From assembly GCF_038396635.1 (NCBI RefSeq), contig NZ_CP121687.1:1426001-1490000 (forward strand): DNA of 64,000 nt, read 5' to 3'. The notes beneath the pieces are model-generated. The model saw only the letters and a list, made by a program, of their open reading frames with translations. It searched no databases and was not told the origin of the DNA. This DNA comes from Defluviitalea saccharophila. GTDB taxonomy: Bacteria; Bacillota; Clostridia; Lachnospirales; Defluviitaleaceae. Shown here piece after piece: positions 53,683 to 62,550 of this stretch (its first letter is position 1; every line of letters starts with the position of its first letter). The position numbers and the translations under genes were made by a program.

Positions 53683-55177
53683 TTTTCATCCCTCCCGTAG
53701 CATAATGCATGATGCGTTCCTGATTGAGTTCATCGTGCTTTAATTCTCCTGCTATACTACCTTGATGCATAACCAAAACTCTATCACTCATGTTAATAAT
53801 TTCAGGTAATTCAGAAGAAATCATAATAATGCCAACCCCTTGTTTTGCAAGCATACTTATAATCCCATAAATCTCAGCTTTAGCGCCTACATCAACGCCT
53901 CTTGTCGGTTCATCTAAAATCAATACTTTAGGATTAGTCGCCAGCCATTTGGCTATAACAACCTTTTGTTGATTGCCACCGCTTAAATTTTTTGCAGCTT
54001 GATTCATAGAGGGGGTTTTTATAGATAGTTTTGAGATAAAGTTCTGAACTATTTCTTCTTCTATTTCTTTATTCACCCGTGCCCCTTTAATAAATCTGCT
54101 TAATACTGGAAGAGTAACATTATATCCGATACTTCTAATCAATACTAACCCTTGTTTTTTTCTGTCCTCCGGCACCAAACCTATTCCGTTGTTCATCGCA
54201 TCCAGAGGAGAGTTGATTTTTACTTCTTTTCCTTCTATCTGAATTACACCAGAATCATATTTGTCTATTCCAAAGATTACCCTGGCTAATTCTGTTCTTC
54301 CTGCTCCTACAAGGCCGGCAATTCCTAAGATTTCTCCTTTACGGAGTGAGAAATTTATATTGTTCAAAACACCTTTTTTATTAAGGTCTTTGACCTCAAG
54401 AACAACTTCTCCTATTTCATGGTCTGATTTCACATATAAATCCTTCAACTCCCGACCTACCATCATTGTAATGAGTTCATCCCTCGTGGTTTCTTTCGTT
54501 ATCTTGGTTCCGATATACTGCCCATCCCTCATAACAGTAATTCTGTCAGTAATTCTAAAGAGTTCTTCCATTCTATGAGAAATATAAATAATCGAAATTC
54601 CTTTTCTCTTTAATTCTTCAATCGTTTCAAACAGCATTTCTACTTCTTTTTTAGAGAGGGATGCTGTCGGCTCATCCATTACAAGAATGTTGGCTCCCAC
54701 AGATAATGCTTTTACAATTTCAATCATTTGCTGCTGCGCTACACTTAAAGAACCAACGATATCTGTAGGTTCAATTCTAAGTCCTAAGGAATCCATTAAA
54801 TTTCGGGCTTTTTTATTCATCTCTGCAAAATTTACAAATCGCAGCCCTTTTTTAGTATCTTCTCTTCCTAAAAAGATATTTTCTGCAACACTCATATTTG
54901 GAGCTAAGCATAATTCTTGATGGATAATACTGATTCCATTAGCATGAGCACTGTGTACTCCTGTTATATCTACTTTTTTCCCATTTATATAAATATCCCC
55001 TTCATCTGCTTGATAGATGCCCCCTAAAATTTTCATCAAAGTCGACTTCCCTGCTCCGTTTTCTCCAAGCAACGCATGGACTTCTCCCACTTTCAAATCT
55101 AATTTAGCATCCTTGAGAGCATATACGCCTGGAAATCGTTTATGAATATTTCGCATACTTAAAATAACATCGTCCAT
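53672..55177 (-). CDS. rbsA: Sugar ABC ATPase (two ATP-binding cassettes)
   Basis: 501 residues. First cassette: Walker A GENGAGKST, signature LSVAQQQMIEIVKAL, Walker B ILVMDEPTASLS. Second cassette: degenerate Walker A GLVGAGRTEL, signature LSGGNQQKVVIAKWLA, Walker B VLILDEPTRGVD. This is the RbsA/MglA/XylG layout. Partners are the RbsC-type permease downstream and the two binding proteins upstream. Confidence 0.96.
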   Translation of the reverse strand: MDDVILSMRNIHKRFPGVYALKDAKLDLKVGEVHALLGENGAGKSTLMKILGGIYQADEGDIYINGKKVDITGVHSAHANGISIIHQELCLAPNMSVAENIFLGREDTKKGLRFVNFAEMNKKARNLMDSLGLRIEPTDIVGSLSVAQQQMIEIVKALSVGANILVMDEPTASLSKKEVEMLFETIEELKRKGISIIYISHRMEELFRITDRITVMRDGQYIGTKITKETTRDELITMMVGRELKDLYVKSDHEIGEVVLEVKDLNKKGVLNNINFSLRKGEILGIAGLVGAGRTELARVIFGIDKYDSGVIQIEGKEVKINSPLDAMNNGIGLVPEDRKKQGLVLIRSIGYNVTLPVLSRFIKGARVNKEIEEEIVQNFISKLSIKTPSMNQAAKNLSGGNQQKVVIAKWLATNPKVLILDEPTRGVDVGAKAEIYGIISMLAKQGVGIIMISSELPEIINMSDRVLVMHQGSIAGELKHDELNQERIMHYATGGMKNVG

Positions 55178-55200
55178 TTCAGCCCTCCTCTTAGAAACAC

Positions 55201-55229
55201 TTGTGGATTTACTGCCTGTAAATCCACAA
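55201..55229 (-). other. Intercistronic hairpin between rbsB and rbsA
   Basis: TTGTGGATTTAC-TGCCT-GTAAATCCACAA, a perfect 12-bp stem with no following T-run on the minus strand. Such stems after binding-protein genes usually protect the upstream message and lower downstream expression, giving excess binding protein. Confidence 0.6.
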
Positions 55230-55261
55230 ATGCTGTTTCGTTCTATGCATTCTTTCTATGC

Positions 55262-56263
55262 TTAGAAACCGTTATTTCCGTCTATGTCTACGTTGTCTTT
55301 GGTTAATAATTTTACAGGTACTTTAATTTCGTGTTCTACTTGTTCTCCATTGAGGTATTTGTATGCAGCGTCTACGGCAATCTTACCAATTTCTGAAGGA
55401 TATTGTGCTGATGTAGCTGTCATCTTTCCTTCTCTAACCATTTTCTTTCCATCTTCTGAACCATCTACTCCGTAAATTGCTTTTACATCATCTAATTTTC
55501 CAGCTGCTTCTAAGGCTGCAATTGCTCCCATTGCTGTCGGGTCATTTAATGCCATAACTACTGTAATTTCTGGGTTTGCCTGAATAATGTTTTCCATAAC
55601 AGGCATCGCTTGTTCCAATTGTCCGTCAGAAGATTGTTGTGCTACTATTTTAAGTCCTGGATAGTTTTTGATGGTTTCAATAAAACTGTCTGTTCTTTCA
55701 ATAGCTGATTTTGCTGTTGGATGTTCTAAAATAACTACATTACCTTCTGTAATACCTAAAGTTTCTGTTAAATGCTTAGCAGCTAATACACCAGCTTCCC
55801 AGTTGTCAGATGCTACTGTTGTGACTACCAGGTCATCATCAAATACCGGAGCATCTACTACAAATACCGGTACTCCTGCTTTGTTTGCCGCTTCTAATGC
55901 TGGTTTAATACCCTTCCAGTCAACAGGATTCAAGAAGATTCCATCTACGCCTTGTGCAATTAAGTCTTCTATACCAGCGATTTGTTTGTTAAGGTCTAAT
56001 TGTGGGTCAAGTGTTATTAATTTATCTCCATTTGCTTCAATAGCTTGTTTTAATCCTTCGTTTAAAGTTACAAAGAATGGGTTGTTTAAGGTCATAAATG
56101 TCGCGCCGAATCTTCTTTGTTCAGTTTCTATTTGAGTTTCTTCATTTTTCACTTCTGATCCTGAATCACTTTCAGCAGGTTCTTGCTTATTGGCACCACA
56201 ACCTGCAAATAATGATATTGCCATTGTGAGAGTTACTAAAAATGCTAATATTCTTTTTTTCAT
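55262..56263 (-). CDS. Sugar-binding lipoprotein, RbsB type (copy 1)
   Basis: 333 residues. Lipoprotein signal with lipobox LFAGC near residue 22, acidic linker, then a Peripla_BP_4 domain from KRRFGATFMTLNNPFFVTLNEGLKQAIEANGDKL onward. The mature domain is almost identical to that of the gene at 56716 (a few differences in about 290 residues), whereas signal and linker differ, pointing to recent duplication or gene conversion. It delivers sugar to the RbsAC-like transporter. Confidence 0.95.
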   Translation of the reverse strand: MKKRILAFLVTLTMAISLFAGCGANKQEPAESDSGSEVKNEETQIETEQRRFGATFMTLNNPFFVTLNEGLKQAIEANGDKLITLDPQLDLNKQIAGIEDLIAQGVDGIFLNPVDWKGIKPALEAANKAGVPVFVVDAPVFDDDLVVTTVASDNWEAGVLAAKHLTETLGITEGNVVILEHPTAKSAIERTDSFIETIKNYPGLKIVAQQSSDGQLEQAMPVMENIIQANPEITVVMALNDPTAMGAIAALEAAGKLDDVKAIYGVDGSEDGKKMVREGKMTATSAQYPSEIGKIAVDAAYKYLNGEQVEHEIKVPVKLLTKDNVDIDGNNGF

Positions 56264-56308
56264 ACTAAAATCCTTTCTTTCTTAATTTGATTAGTTAATC
56301 TTTTAGGG

Positions 56309-56322
56309 TCAACCATGGTTGA
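56309..56322. promoter_or_regulatory. Palindrome before rbsB copy 1
   Basis: TCAACCATGGTTGA, a perfect 14-bp palindrome about 45 bases before the start of copy 1. It is absent before copy 2, while GTGTATTATGTCATT (56368-56382 and 57805-57819) is present upstream of both. Confidence 0.35.
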
Positions 56323-56497
56323 TTATATTTACAATTAAATACTACAATAAAACAGTTATCGAATCATGTGTATTATGTCATTAATGTACAATTACATTTG
56401 TCATTTTTAAAAAATTTCATGTGATTTTTGCTTACGCTCTATGGATATAAATAAATCTTGTGTATGTATTAGCCAAACTTTCTCTGGGCTGCATGTA

Positions 56498-56638
56498 AGA
56501 AAGAGTTTTGATTGCGAAACTCTTCCGCCGAGCGCGGTCGACAAAGCCGGCAAAATACAATACGTACGAGTGTACATTCTGCCCGTAAGGCTTTTTATTA
56601 CATAGAAAATCCGGAAGAATTTCCTATGTAATAAAAAA
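56498..56638. repeat. Dispersed hairpin repeat, full copy B
   Basis: About 141 bp, collinear with 34003-34144: same start AGAAAGAGTTT, same core CGCCGAGCGC and CAAAATACAATA, same CGAGTGT, and the same terminal hairpin ending ATAAAAAA. Many differences in the terminal hairpin compensate each other (for example GCATAGG/CCTATGC versus ACATAGA/CCTATGT), suggesting the folded structure is kept. Confidence 0.75.
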
Positions 56639-56664
56639 CCGTTGCTTTTTGAACAACGGTTTTT
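56634..56664 (-). terminator. Terminator of rbsB copy 2
   Basis: AAAAACCGTTG and CAACGGTTTTT, with a T-run on the minus strand running into the dispersed repeat. It implies copy 2 is transcribed as its own unit. Confidence 0.75.
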
Positions 56665-56715
56665 CGATAAAACTACTTTATTTTATATTACTGCTTAGCA
56701 ATGGTTCAACTTTTC

Positions 56716-57729
56716 TTAGAAACCATTATTTCCGTCTATATCTACATTCTCTTTGGTTAATAATTTTACAGGTACTTTGATTTCGTGTTCTACTTGTTCT
56801 CCATTGAAGTATTTGTATGCAGCGTCTACGGCAATTTTACCAATTTCTGAAGGATATTGTGCTGATGTAGCTGTCATCTTTCCTTCTCTAACCATTTTCT
56901 TTCCATCTTCTGAACCATCTACTCCGTAAATTGCTTTTACATCATCTAATTTTCCAGCTGCTTCTAAGGCTGCAATTGCTCCCATTGCTGTCGGGTCATT
57001 TAATGCCATAACTACTGTAATTTCTGGGTTTGCCTGAATAATGTTTTCCATAACAGGCATCGCTTGTTCCAATTGTCCGTCAGAAGATTGCTGCGCTACA
57101 ATTTTAAGTCCTGGATATTTCTTGATGGTTTCAATAAAACTGTCTGTTCTTTCAATAGCTGATTTTGCTGTTGGATGTTCTAAAATAACTACATTACCTT
57201 CTGTAATACCTAAAGTTTCTGTTAAATGCTTAGCAGCTAATACACCAGCTTCCCAGTTGTCAGATGCTACTGTTGTGACTACCAGGTCATCATCAAATAC
57301 CGGAGCATCTACTACAAATACCGGTACTCCTGCTTTGTTTGCCGCTTCTAATGCTGGTTTAATGCCCTTCCAGTCAACAGGATTCAAGAAGATTCCATCT
57401 ACGCCTTGTGCAATTAAGTCTTCTATACCAGCGATTTGTTTGTTAAGGTCTAATTGTGGGTCAAGTGTTATTAATTTATCTCCGTTTGCTTCAATAGCTT
57501 GTTTTAATCCTTCGTTTAAAGTTACAAAGAATGGGTTGTTTAAGGTCATAAATGTCGCGCCGAATCTTTTTTGCTTGTTTTCTTCTTTTGGTGCTTCCGA
57601 TGTCTTTACTTCGGTAGATGCGGGCTCAGATTCACTTGATGTCGCTTGTTGATTGTTTGTACCACAGCCTGCAAATAATGAAAACGCCATGGTAAGTACT
57701 AACAGAATCGCCAAAATTCTTTTTTTCAT
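56716..57729 (-). CDS. Sugar-binding lipoprotein, RbsB type (copy 2)
   Basis: 337 residues. Lipobox LFAGC, a longer Ser/Thr/Glu/Pro linker than copy 1, then an almost identical Peripla_BP_4 domain beginning KRFGATF; differences such as KYFNGEQ for KYLNGEQ and ETIKKYP for ETIKNYP are conservative. GGAGGGGTTTAA ribosome site. Directly downstream of the two-component system. It may provide extra binding protein or act as sensor input. Confidence 0.95.
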   Translation of the reverse strand: MKKRILAILLVLTMAFSLFAGCGTNNQQATSSESEPASTEVKTSEAPKEENKQKRFGATFMTLNNPFFVTLNEGLKQAIEANGDKLITLDPQLDLNKQIAGIEDLIAQGVDGIFLNPVDWKGIKPALEAANKAGVPVFVVDAPVFDDDLVVTTVASDNWEAGVLAAKHLTETLGITEGNVVILEHPTAKSAIERTDSFIETIKKYPGLKIVAQQSSDGQLEQAMPVMENIIQANPEITVVMALNDPTAMGAIAALEAAGKLDDVKAIYGVDGSEDGKKMVREGKMTATSAQYPSEIGKIAVDAAYKYFNGEQVEHEIKVPVKLLTKENVDIDGNNGF

Positions 57730-57946
57730 TTAAACCCCTCCTGATTATTAGTGTTATAATATTGTTTATGTGCAAATCATACAACAAACCAGTCATTGTA
57801 TCACGTGTATTATGTCATTTAATTATAATTACAAATGTCATTATCAGGATTACATTTGTATATTTCCACAGCATTCTCTGGTTACTTGTCTGAATTATAT
57901 ACAAACCTCTTATCATACCCTTGATTTTTCGCAAGATAATATAAAA

Positions 57947-57979
57947 CCCTTAAATATATAAAAATCATATATTTAAGGG
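57947..57979 (-). terminator. Terminator of response regulator gene
   Basis: CCCTTAAATATAT (57947-57959) and its mirror (57967-57979), just past the response-regulator stop. Confidence 0.7.
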
Positions 57980-57988
57980 CATAACTTT

Positions 57989-58666
57989 TTAATTATTATC
58001 AATATTATTTCCTATGGTAATTCCGGTCTGAACCGCCAAAATAGCGATTTGAGTCCTGTCTCTTAAATCTAATTTACTTAAAATGTTACTGATATAATTT
58101 CTCACAGTTCCTTCACTAAAATTAAGTTCTTTGGTAATCTCCTTATTGGATAATCCCATCCCAATAAGCTTCATGATTTTTAGTTCGTTTTTATTTAAAG
58201 ACGAAATGGCATCACACTGAATTTTATTGGTATAATCTGCTTCAGCCATTTGAGAAAAGAATTTGCATACTTTAGTAGCTATGGAAGGATTAATTAAAGA
58301 ACCGCCGTTCATTACAATTCGGATAGATTCTACCAGTTCATTTAATGATATTCCTTTAAGCAAATATCCGCTGGCTCCATTCTTTAGTGCATCAAATACA
58401 TACTCATCATCATCAAAAGTAGTCAGTACAATAATTTTAATTTGCGGATACATTTTTTTAATTACTTTAGTTGCCTCCACACCATTCATTTCAGGCATCC
58501 TTATGTCCATTAATATAACGTCAGGCTTTTTCTCCTTTGCCAGTTCCACAGCTTGTTTTCCAGTTTCAGCTAGAGCTACGATTTGCATGTCTTCTTTATT
58601 TGAAATAACAAACTCCAGACTTTGACGAATCAATTCTTGGTCTTCAGCTATCATAACTTTAATCAT
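57989..58666 (-). CDS. NarL/LuxR-type response regulator
   Basis: 225 residues from the ATG at 58666 (GGGGGGAAG upstream). Receiver domain with acidic pocket AEDQ and phospho-acceptor Asp54 in DVILMDIRMPEMNG; C-terminal LuxR helix-turn-helix (LNKNELKIMKLIGMGLSNKEITKELNFSEGTVRNYISNILSKLDLRDRTQIAILAV). It pairs with the histidine kinase encoded 33 bases upstream and probably activates the sugar transporter genes that follow. Confidence 0.94.
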   Translation of the reverse strand: MIKVMIAEDQELIRQSLEFVISNKEDMQIVALAETGKQAVELAKEKKPDVILMDIRMPEMNGVEATKVIKKMYPQIKIIVLTTFDDDEYVFDALKNGASGYLLKGISLNELVESIRIVMNGGSLINPSIATKVCKFFSQMAEADYTNKIQCDAISSLNKNELKIMKLIGMGLSNKEITKELNFSEGTVRNYISNILSKLDLRDRTQIAILAVQTGITIGNNIDNN

Positions 58667-58699
58667 ATGCTTCCCCCCATTATTCATTTCGTCTTTCAG

Positions 58700-60025
58700 T
58701 TAAATAGCTTTATTTCTAACAGGAATATCCACTATCACTTGAAAACCCTTTCCTTCTTCACTTCTAAACCTTGCATTGCCTTGAAGCATAAGAACCCTTT
58801 CCGTTATGTGTTTAAGGCCAAAACCCTGATGAATATTAGCACAGCCAATGCCATCGTCTATAATATCAATTTCAACTTTATCTTCATTAAATATGAGAGA
58901 TATTTTGATATTTTGAGCTTGTCCATGACGCACCGCATTGGTAATGCTTTCTTGTACCACCCGATAGACAGCTTCTTCCTCATCACCGTTAAGACGAGAT
59001 TCATCACCTCGAATTTGAACTTCTACCTTGGTACTGGTACATTCATTAATATTGTCGGCAAGTTTTTGTATTGCTGAAACTAAAGAATATCTCTCAAGCG
59101 CATCAGGTCTAAGCTGCTTAACTGATTTTCTTACATCCAACAGTCCCTGCCTTGCAAGATCTGCTATTTTTCTTAATTGATGTTTTGTTTTGGAACTATC
59201 TATATCAATCAATTCCAAGCAGGCATCTAGTCCGGTAGAAATACCCGTTAAGGTATGCCCGATGATATCATGAATTTCTCTGGCAAGCCTGTTTCTTTCT
59301 TTGATTTTCGCCATTTCTTCGGATTTCTTTGCATAATCCTCCAATTGTATATTAACCACCCTAAGTTCTTCAGTCGTTCTCACTAATTTGTCATAGAGTT
59401 CTCTAATTTTTACATTCTCATCAATTTCTTTTTGTACAACAAAAACCATAAAAATGATAAAAAGCATCTGATTGGCGGAAAACAGGATGCTTTTTATTCC
59501 CTGCAAATACAGCCTTAGGGTAGGGTTAAAATATTGAATGTATTCATTAATAGAAACCATATTAAGTTTTACCGATAAAATATCATAATCAAAAATACTG
59601 TACAGAGCTAAAGTAAACGCAATAAAAAGGGACCTGCTTTTTTTGCCATCAATATAAATGATGATATTTGTAAGGGGTAAAAGCAAAAGACTTTTATGTC
59701 CCATGTTTAATAAGTAAATAATGATAATACAAATTAAAATATCAAAAACACACCACAGGATTTGTATCGTACTGCTTTCTTTAAAGAACCGTTCCCTTAA
59801 TTCAATACTTAGGAGAAAGACAAGTAATAACAAAATAGAATAGGCAGGAACTTTCCAGGGAATAACCGGTATGTACTGTATACTCTCCAAAAACTCTCTG
59901 GCGTGGAAATCCCATATAATGAGCTTCGTACTACGATAAATGATTGCTGCCAGAAAAATTACGGTTATAAAATTTACTAGAAATAAGATGATTCTTATAA
60001 TCCCTATATTCCTTTGAGTAGTCAT
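58700..60025 (-). CDS. Sensor histidine kinase, NarL-partner (HisKA_3) type
   Basis: 441 residues. About six membrane segments in residues 1-200 with little extracellular sequence, a coiled-coil linker, HisKA_3 phospho-acceptor in RNRLAREIHDIIGHTLTGI (around residue 245), and an HATPase domain (QESITNAVRHGQAQNIKI, DDGIGCANIHQGFGLKHITERV). The membrane-embedded input suggests it senses a membrane protein or a sugar-loaded partner. AGGAGAAAAAT ribosome site. Confidence 0.94.
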   Translation of the reverse strand: MTTQRNIGIIRIILFLVNFITVIFLAAIIYRSTKLIIWDFHAREFLESIQYIPVIPWKVPAYSILLLLVFLLSIELRERFFKESSTIQILWCVFDILICIIIIYLLNMGHKSLLLLPLTNIIIYIDGKKSRSLFIAFTLALYSIFDYDILSVKLNMVSINEYIQYFNPTLRLYLQGIKSILFSANQMLFIIFMVFVVQKEIDENVKIRELYDKLVRTTEELRVVNIQLEDYAKKSEEMAKIKERNRLAREIHDIIGHTLTGISTGLDACLELIDIDSSKTKHQLRKIADLARQGLLDVRKSVKQLRPDALERYSLVSAIQKLADNINECTSTKVEVQIRGDESRLNGDEEEAVYRVVQESITNAVRHGQAQNIKISLIFNEDKVEIDIIDDGIGCANIHQGFGLKHITERVLMLQGNARFRSEEGKGFQVIVDIPVRNKAI

Positions 60026-60136
60026 ATTTTTCTCCTGTTAATTATTGTTCTTTATTGAATATTACTGATTATATAATAATATTGTAAGAAATACTTGTCA
60101 ACGAATTAGAATCTTGCGAGCTTTTATCAGCTCACA

Positions 60137-60165
60137 TTGACATCTATTATCATTTGTAATATACT
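60137..60165 (+). promoter_or_regulatory. Promoter of feoAB
   Basis: TTGACA (60137-60142), 17 bases, TATACT (60160-60165), a near-consensus SigA promoter. ATTATCA, a Fur half-site, lies inside the spacer. Confidence 0.75.
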
Positions 60166-60192
60166 ATCGACAGATATTTTGTTAATAATTAC

Positions 60193-60207
60193 TGATAATA
60201 ATTATCA
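60193..60207 (+). promoter_or_regulatory. Fur box of feoAB
   Basis: TGATAATAATTATCA is a perfect match to the 7-1-7 Fur consensus (TGATAAT-N-ATTATCA), about 28 bases past the -10 box and 20 before the feoA start. Iron-loaded Fur would repress the operon. Confidence 0.88.
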
Positions 60208-60228
60208 TTTTAAACAAGGAGGATTGCC

Positions 60229-60450
60229 ATGCTTCTATCGAATGCAACCCCTGGTCAGATCATAGAAATTGTATCTATTCCTGACCCGTCTATTAGAGCA
60301 CAAGCTATTCGTTTTGGACTCTATGAAGGGGCTCAGGTTAAATGTTCTCAAGTGATTCATTTAGGTCCAGTAATTCTTCAAAACCGCATGCAGGAAATTG
60401 CTATCGGACATAGATTAGCAGAAAAAATTCAAATTAAATCTGTTTCATAA
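60229..60450 (+). CDS. feoA: Ferrous iron transport protein A
   Basis: 73 residues, SH3-like FeoA fold: NATPGQIIEIVSIPDPSIRAQAIRFGLYEGAQVKCSQVIHLGPVILQNRMQEIAIGHRLAEKI. Small cytoplasmic partner needed for full FeoB activity. AAGGAGG ribosome site. 18 bases before feoB. Confidence 0.94.
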   Translation: MLLSNATPGQIIEIVSIPDPSIRAQAIRFGLYEGAQVKCSQVIHLGPVILQNRMQEIAIGHRLAEKIQIKSVS

Positions 60451-60468
60451 CTTATGGGAGGTACCATA

Positions 60469-62334
60469 ATGAGTTCGTGTCATACAAGCACCCAGGTTGA
60501 TCTTAAAAATCATAGCGATAAAATTAAACTTGTTTTAGTCGGAAATCCCAATGTCGGCAAATCGGTGTTCTTTAACGCTTTAACAGGGATATATGTGGAT
60601 GTATCCAATTTCCCCGGCACAACTGTAGATATCAGTCATGGGGTATATAAAAATTATGTTGTCCTGGATACTCCAGGGGTATATGGGGTTTCGTCTTTTA
60701 ATGACGAGGAAAGAGTTGCAAGAGACGTGATTCTTGATGGAGATATCATCTTAAACGTTGTCGATGCCGTACATATGGACAGGGATTTATTTCTTACTCA
60801 ACAGCTTATAGATATGGGCAAAAGAGTGATTGTAGCCCTGAATATGATGGATGATGTAAAGCGAAACGGACTGCAAATAGATGTTAAAAAATTGTCAGAA
60901 CTCCTGGGAGTTCCGGTTATTCCAACAGTCGCAGTCAATAAACAGGGAATAAAAGAGTTAAAAAATACTCTCGAAACAGCTTCTACAGGAAACTCCATAA
61001 GTGGTATTAAAGAGCTCATGAAATCCATAATGCCTAAGGTATCGAATCCTGCTGAAGCTCTCCTTGTATTAGAAGAAGATGAAAATATAATAGAAAGAAA
61101 TCATATCAAAGAAAAATATCCTTATAGAGAAAAAATCTATCTTCAAAGACGCAAAAGAGTAAATGAAATTGTGAACTCAGTTGTAACTGAAACAACTAAC
61201 GGTGCTTCTTTTAAGACGCGTTTAAGCCAACTGATGTTAAAACCCCTTACAGGAATTCCTATATTGCTTCTGACCCTTTTTATTATGTATCAATTTCTAG
61301 GGGTATTTATCGCCCAAACAGTTGTAGGAATCACTGAAGAAATTATTATGGGCACTTACTATAATGACTCTATTATGAGTATATTTGGTCCCCTGGTGAA
61401 GGGATATGATTTTTTAGAGAAATTTTTAGTTGGCGAGTTTGGTATCTTAACCATGGTTCCGATTTATATTCTGGGACTTTTGCTTCCTCTTGTTATAGGT
61501 TTTTATTTCCTTTTATCCATATTAGAAGACTCTGGATATCTTCCACGTATTGCAACATTGGTGGACAGGGTGCTGACAAAATTAGGATTAAACGGCAGAG
61601 CCATTATTCCGATTATCTTAGGTTTTGGATGTGTGACCATGGCTACGATTACCACAAGGATTTTAGGCTCAAAACGGGAACGTTTTATAGCTACCATGCT
61701 CCTTGGTCTAGCCATCCCCTGCTCCGCTCAATTAGGTGTTATTGCAGGAATGATCAGTGCCGTAGGTCCGGTTTATTTCACAGTTTATATAACAACCATT
61801 ATTCTTGTTTTCGTGCTTGCCGGTACTCTTCTTAATCAAGTAATGCCCGGGGAATCCACGGACCTTTTAATTGATATTCCCCCTCTTAGAATGCCAAGGG
61901 TTAAAAATGTTCTATCAAAGACTTATACTAAATCTATGGCATTTTTAAAAGAAGCGTCCCCCTTATTTGTTATTGGTGCAGTACTCATTACCTTTATGGA
62001 TCATTTTGGAATTCTGCTTTCTATCCAAAATGCAATTGCTCCTTTAACAGAAGGATTCTTGAAACTGCCAAAAGAAGTGGCAACAGCTTTTATTATGGGG
62101 ATTGTAAGGCGGGATTTTGGTGCCGCAGGACTCTTTAAATTGGCTGAAGACGGCATGTTAAATGCTGCACAGACTTTAATTTCTCTCGTTGTTATTACTT
62201 TGTTTGTACCATGTATTGCCGCTATCTTGGTTATTTTTAAAGAAAGAAGCTGGAAAGAATCTCTCCTCATCTGGTTTGGAAGTATGTTTATTGCATTTTT
62301 GGTGGGAGGAATGCTGGCATTTGTATTAGTATAA
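60469..62334 (+). CDS. feoB: Ferrous iron transport protein B
   Basis: 621 residues from the ATG at 60469, with GGGAGGT about 6 bases upstream. N-terminal G domain: GNPNVGKSVFFNALTG (G1), NFPGTTVD (G2), DTPGVYG (G3), NMMD (G4). Helical spacer (~165-255), then a membrane domain with two Gate motifs (e.g. GFGCVTMATITTRILGSKRERFIATMLLGLAIPCSAQLG). Shorter than the ~770-residue E. coli form, as is usual in Clostridia. Imports Fe2+. Confidence 0.96.
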   Translation: MSSCHTSTQVDLKNHSDKIKLVLVGNPNVGKSVFFNALTGIYVDVSNFPGTTVDISHGVYKNYVVLDTPGVYGVSSFNDEERVARDVILDGDIILNVVDAVHMDRDLFLTQQLIDMGKRVIVALNMMDDVKRNGLQIDVKKLSELLGVPVIPTVAVNKQGIKELKNTLETASTGNSISGIKELMKSIMPKVSNPAEALLVLEEDENIIERNHIKEKYPYREKIYLQRRKRVNEIVNSVVTETTNGASFKTRLSQLMLKPLTGIPILLLTLFIMYQFLGVFIAQTVVGITEEIIMGTYYNDSIMSIFGPLVKGYDFLEKFLVGEFGILTMVPIYILGLLLPLVIGFYFLLSILEDSGYLPRIATLVDRVLTKLGLNGRAIIPIILGFGCVTMATITTRILGSKRERFIATMLLGLAIPCSAQLGVIAGMISAVGPVYFTVYITTIILVFVLAGTLLNQVMPGESTDLLIDIPPLRMPRVKNVLSKTYTKSMAFLKEASPLFVIGAVLITFMDHFGILLSIQNAIAPLTEGFLKLPKEVATAFIMGIVRRDFGAAGLFKLAEDGMLNAAQTLISLVVITLFVPCIAAILVIFKERSWKESLLIWFGSMFIAFLVGGMLAFVLV

Positions 62335-62375
62335 TAAGCCGCTCTCTCCTGATCTAAGATATAGAAGGTGATATA

Positions 62376-62531
62376 ATGAAATGCCCCACTTGTGGCAATG
62401 AAGTAGATGTAAAATTAGCCCCTCGGTGTCCCAGATGCAATACCATTGTTGAATATCCATATAAAAAATGTGAAGACTGTAAGGGCTGTTCTTTTTTCGG
62501 CAAATGCCCCTCAGACACAAAGAAAAAGTAG
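62376..62531 (+). CDS. Cys-rich zinc-ribbon mini-protein after feoB
   Basis: 51 residues, start ATG at 62376 with GAAGGTGATATA upstream, stop 62529-62531. Begins MKCPTCGNEV with a second pair CPRC (Cys18, Cys21), forming a zinc ribbon; a second cluster, CEDCKGCSFFGKC (Cys32, 35, 38, 44), follows. 41 bases after feoB and before the shared terminator, so co-transcribed. It may bind iron or zinc for the Feo system. Distinct from the membrane-anchored FeoB-associated Cys-rich proteins because it lacks a membrane segment. Confidence 0.75.
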   Translation: MKCPTCGNEVDVKLAPRCPRCNTIVEYPYKKCEDCKGCSFFGKCPSDTKKK

Positions 62532-62550
62532 GGAAATTCCCTACTTTTTT
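62523..62550. terminator. Bidirectional terminator
   Basis: AAAAAGTAGGGAA-A-TTCCCTACTTTTT, overlapping the end of the zinc-ribbon gene and serving the convergent ferritin-like gene. Confidence 0.85.

Larger units (their letters stand above)
56264..56715. other. Intergenic region between the two rbsB copies
   Basis: 452 bases: promoter area of copy 1 (with the palindrome and shared upstream motif), the full dispersed repeat copy B (56498-56638), and the terminator of copy 2 (56634-56664). No gene seen. Confidence 0.65.

Noticed and set aside
56716-57652. Long plus-strand frames opposite both rbsB copies
   Set aside because: They mirror the codon pattern of the conserved minus-strand genes and lack ribosome sites; they are shadows.
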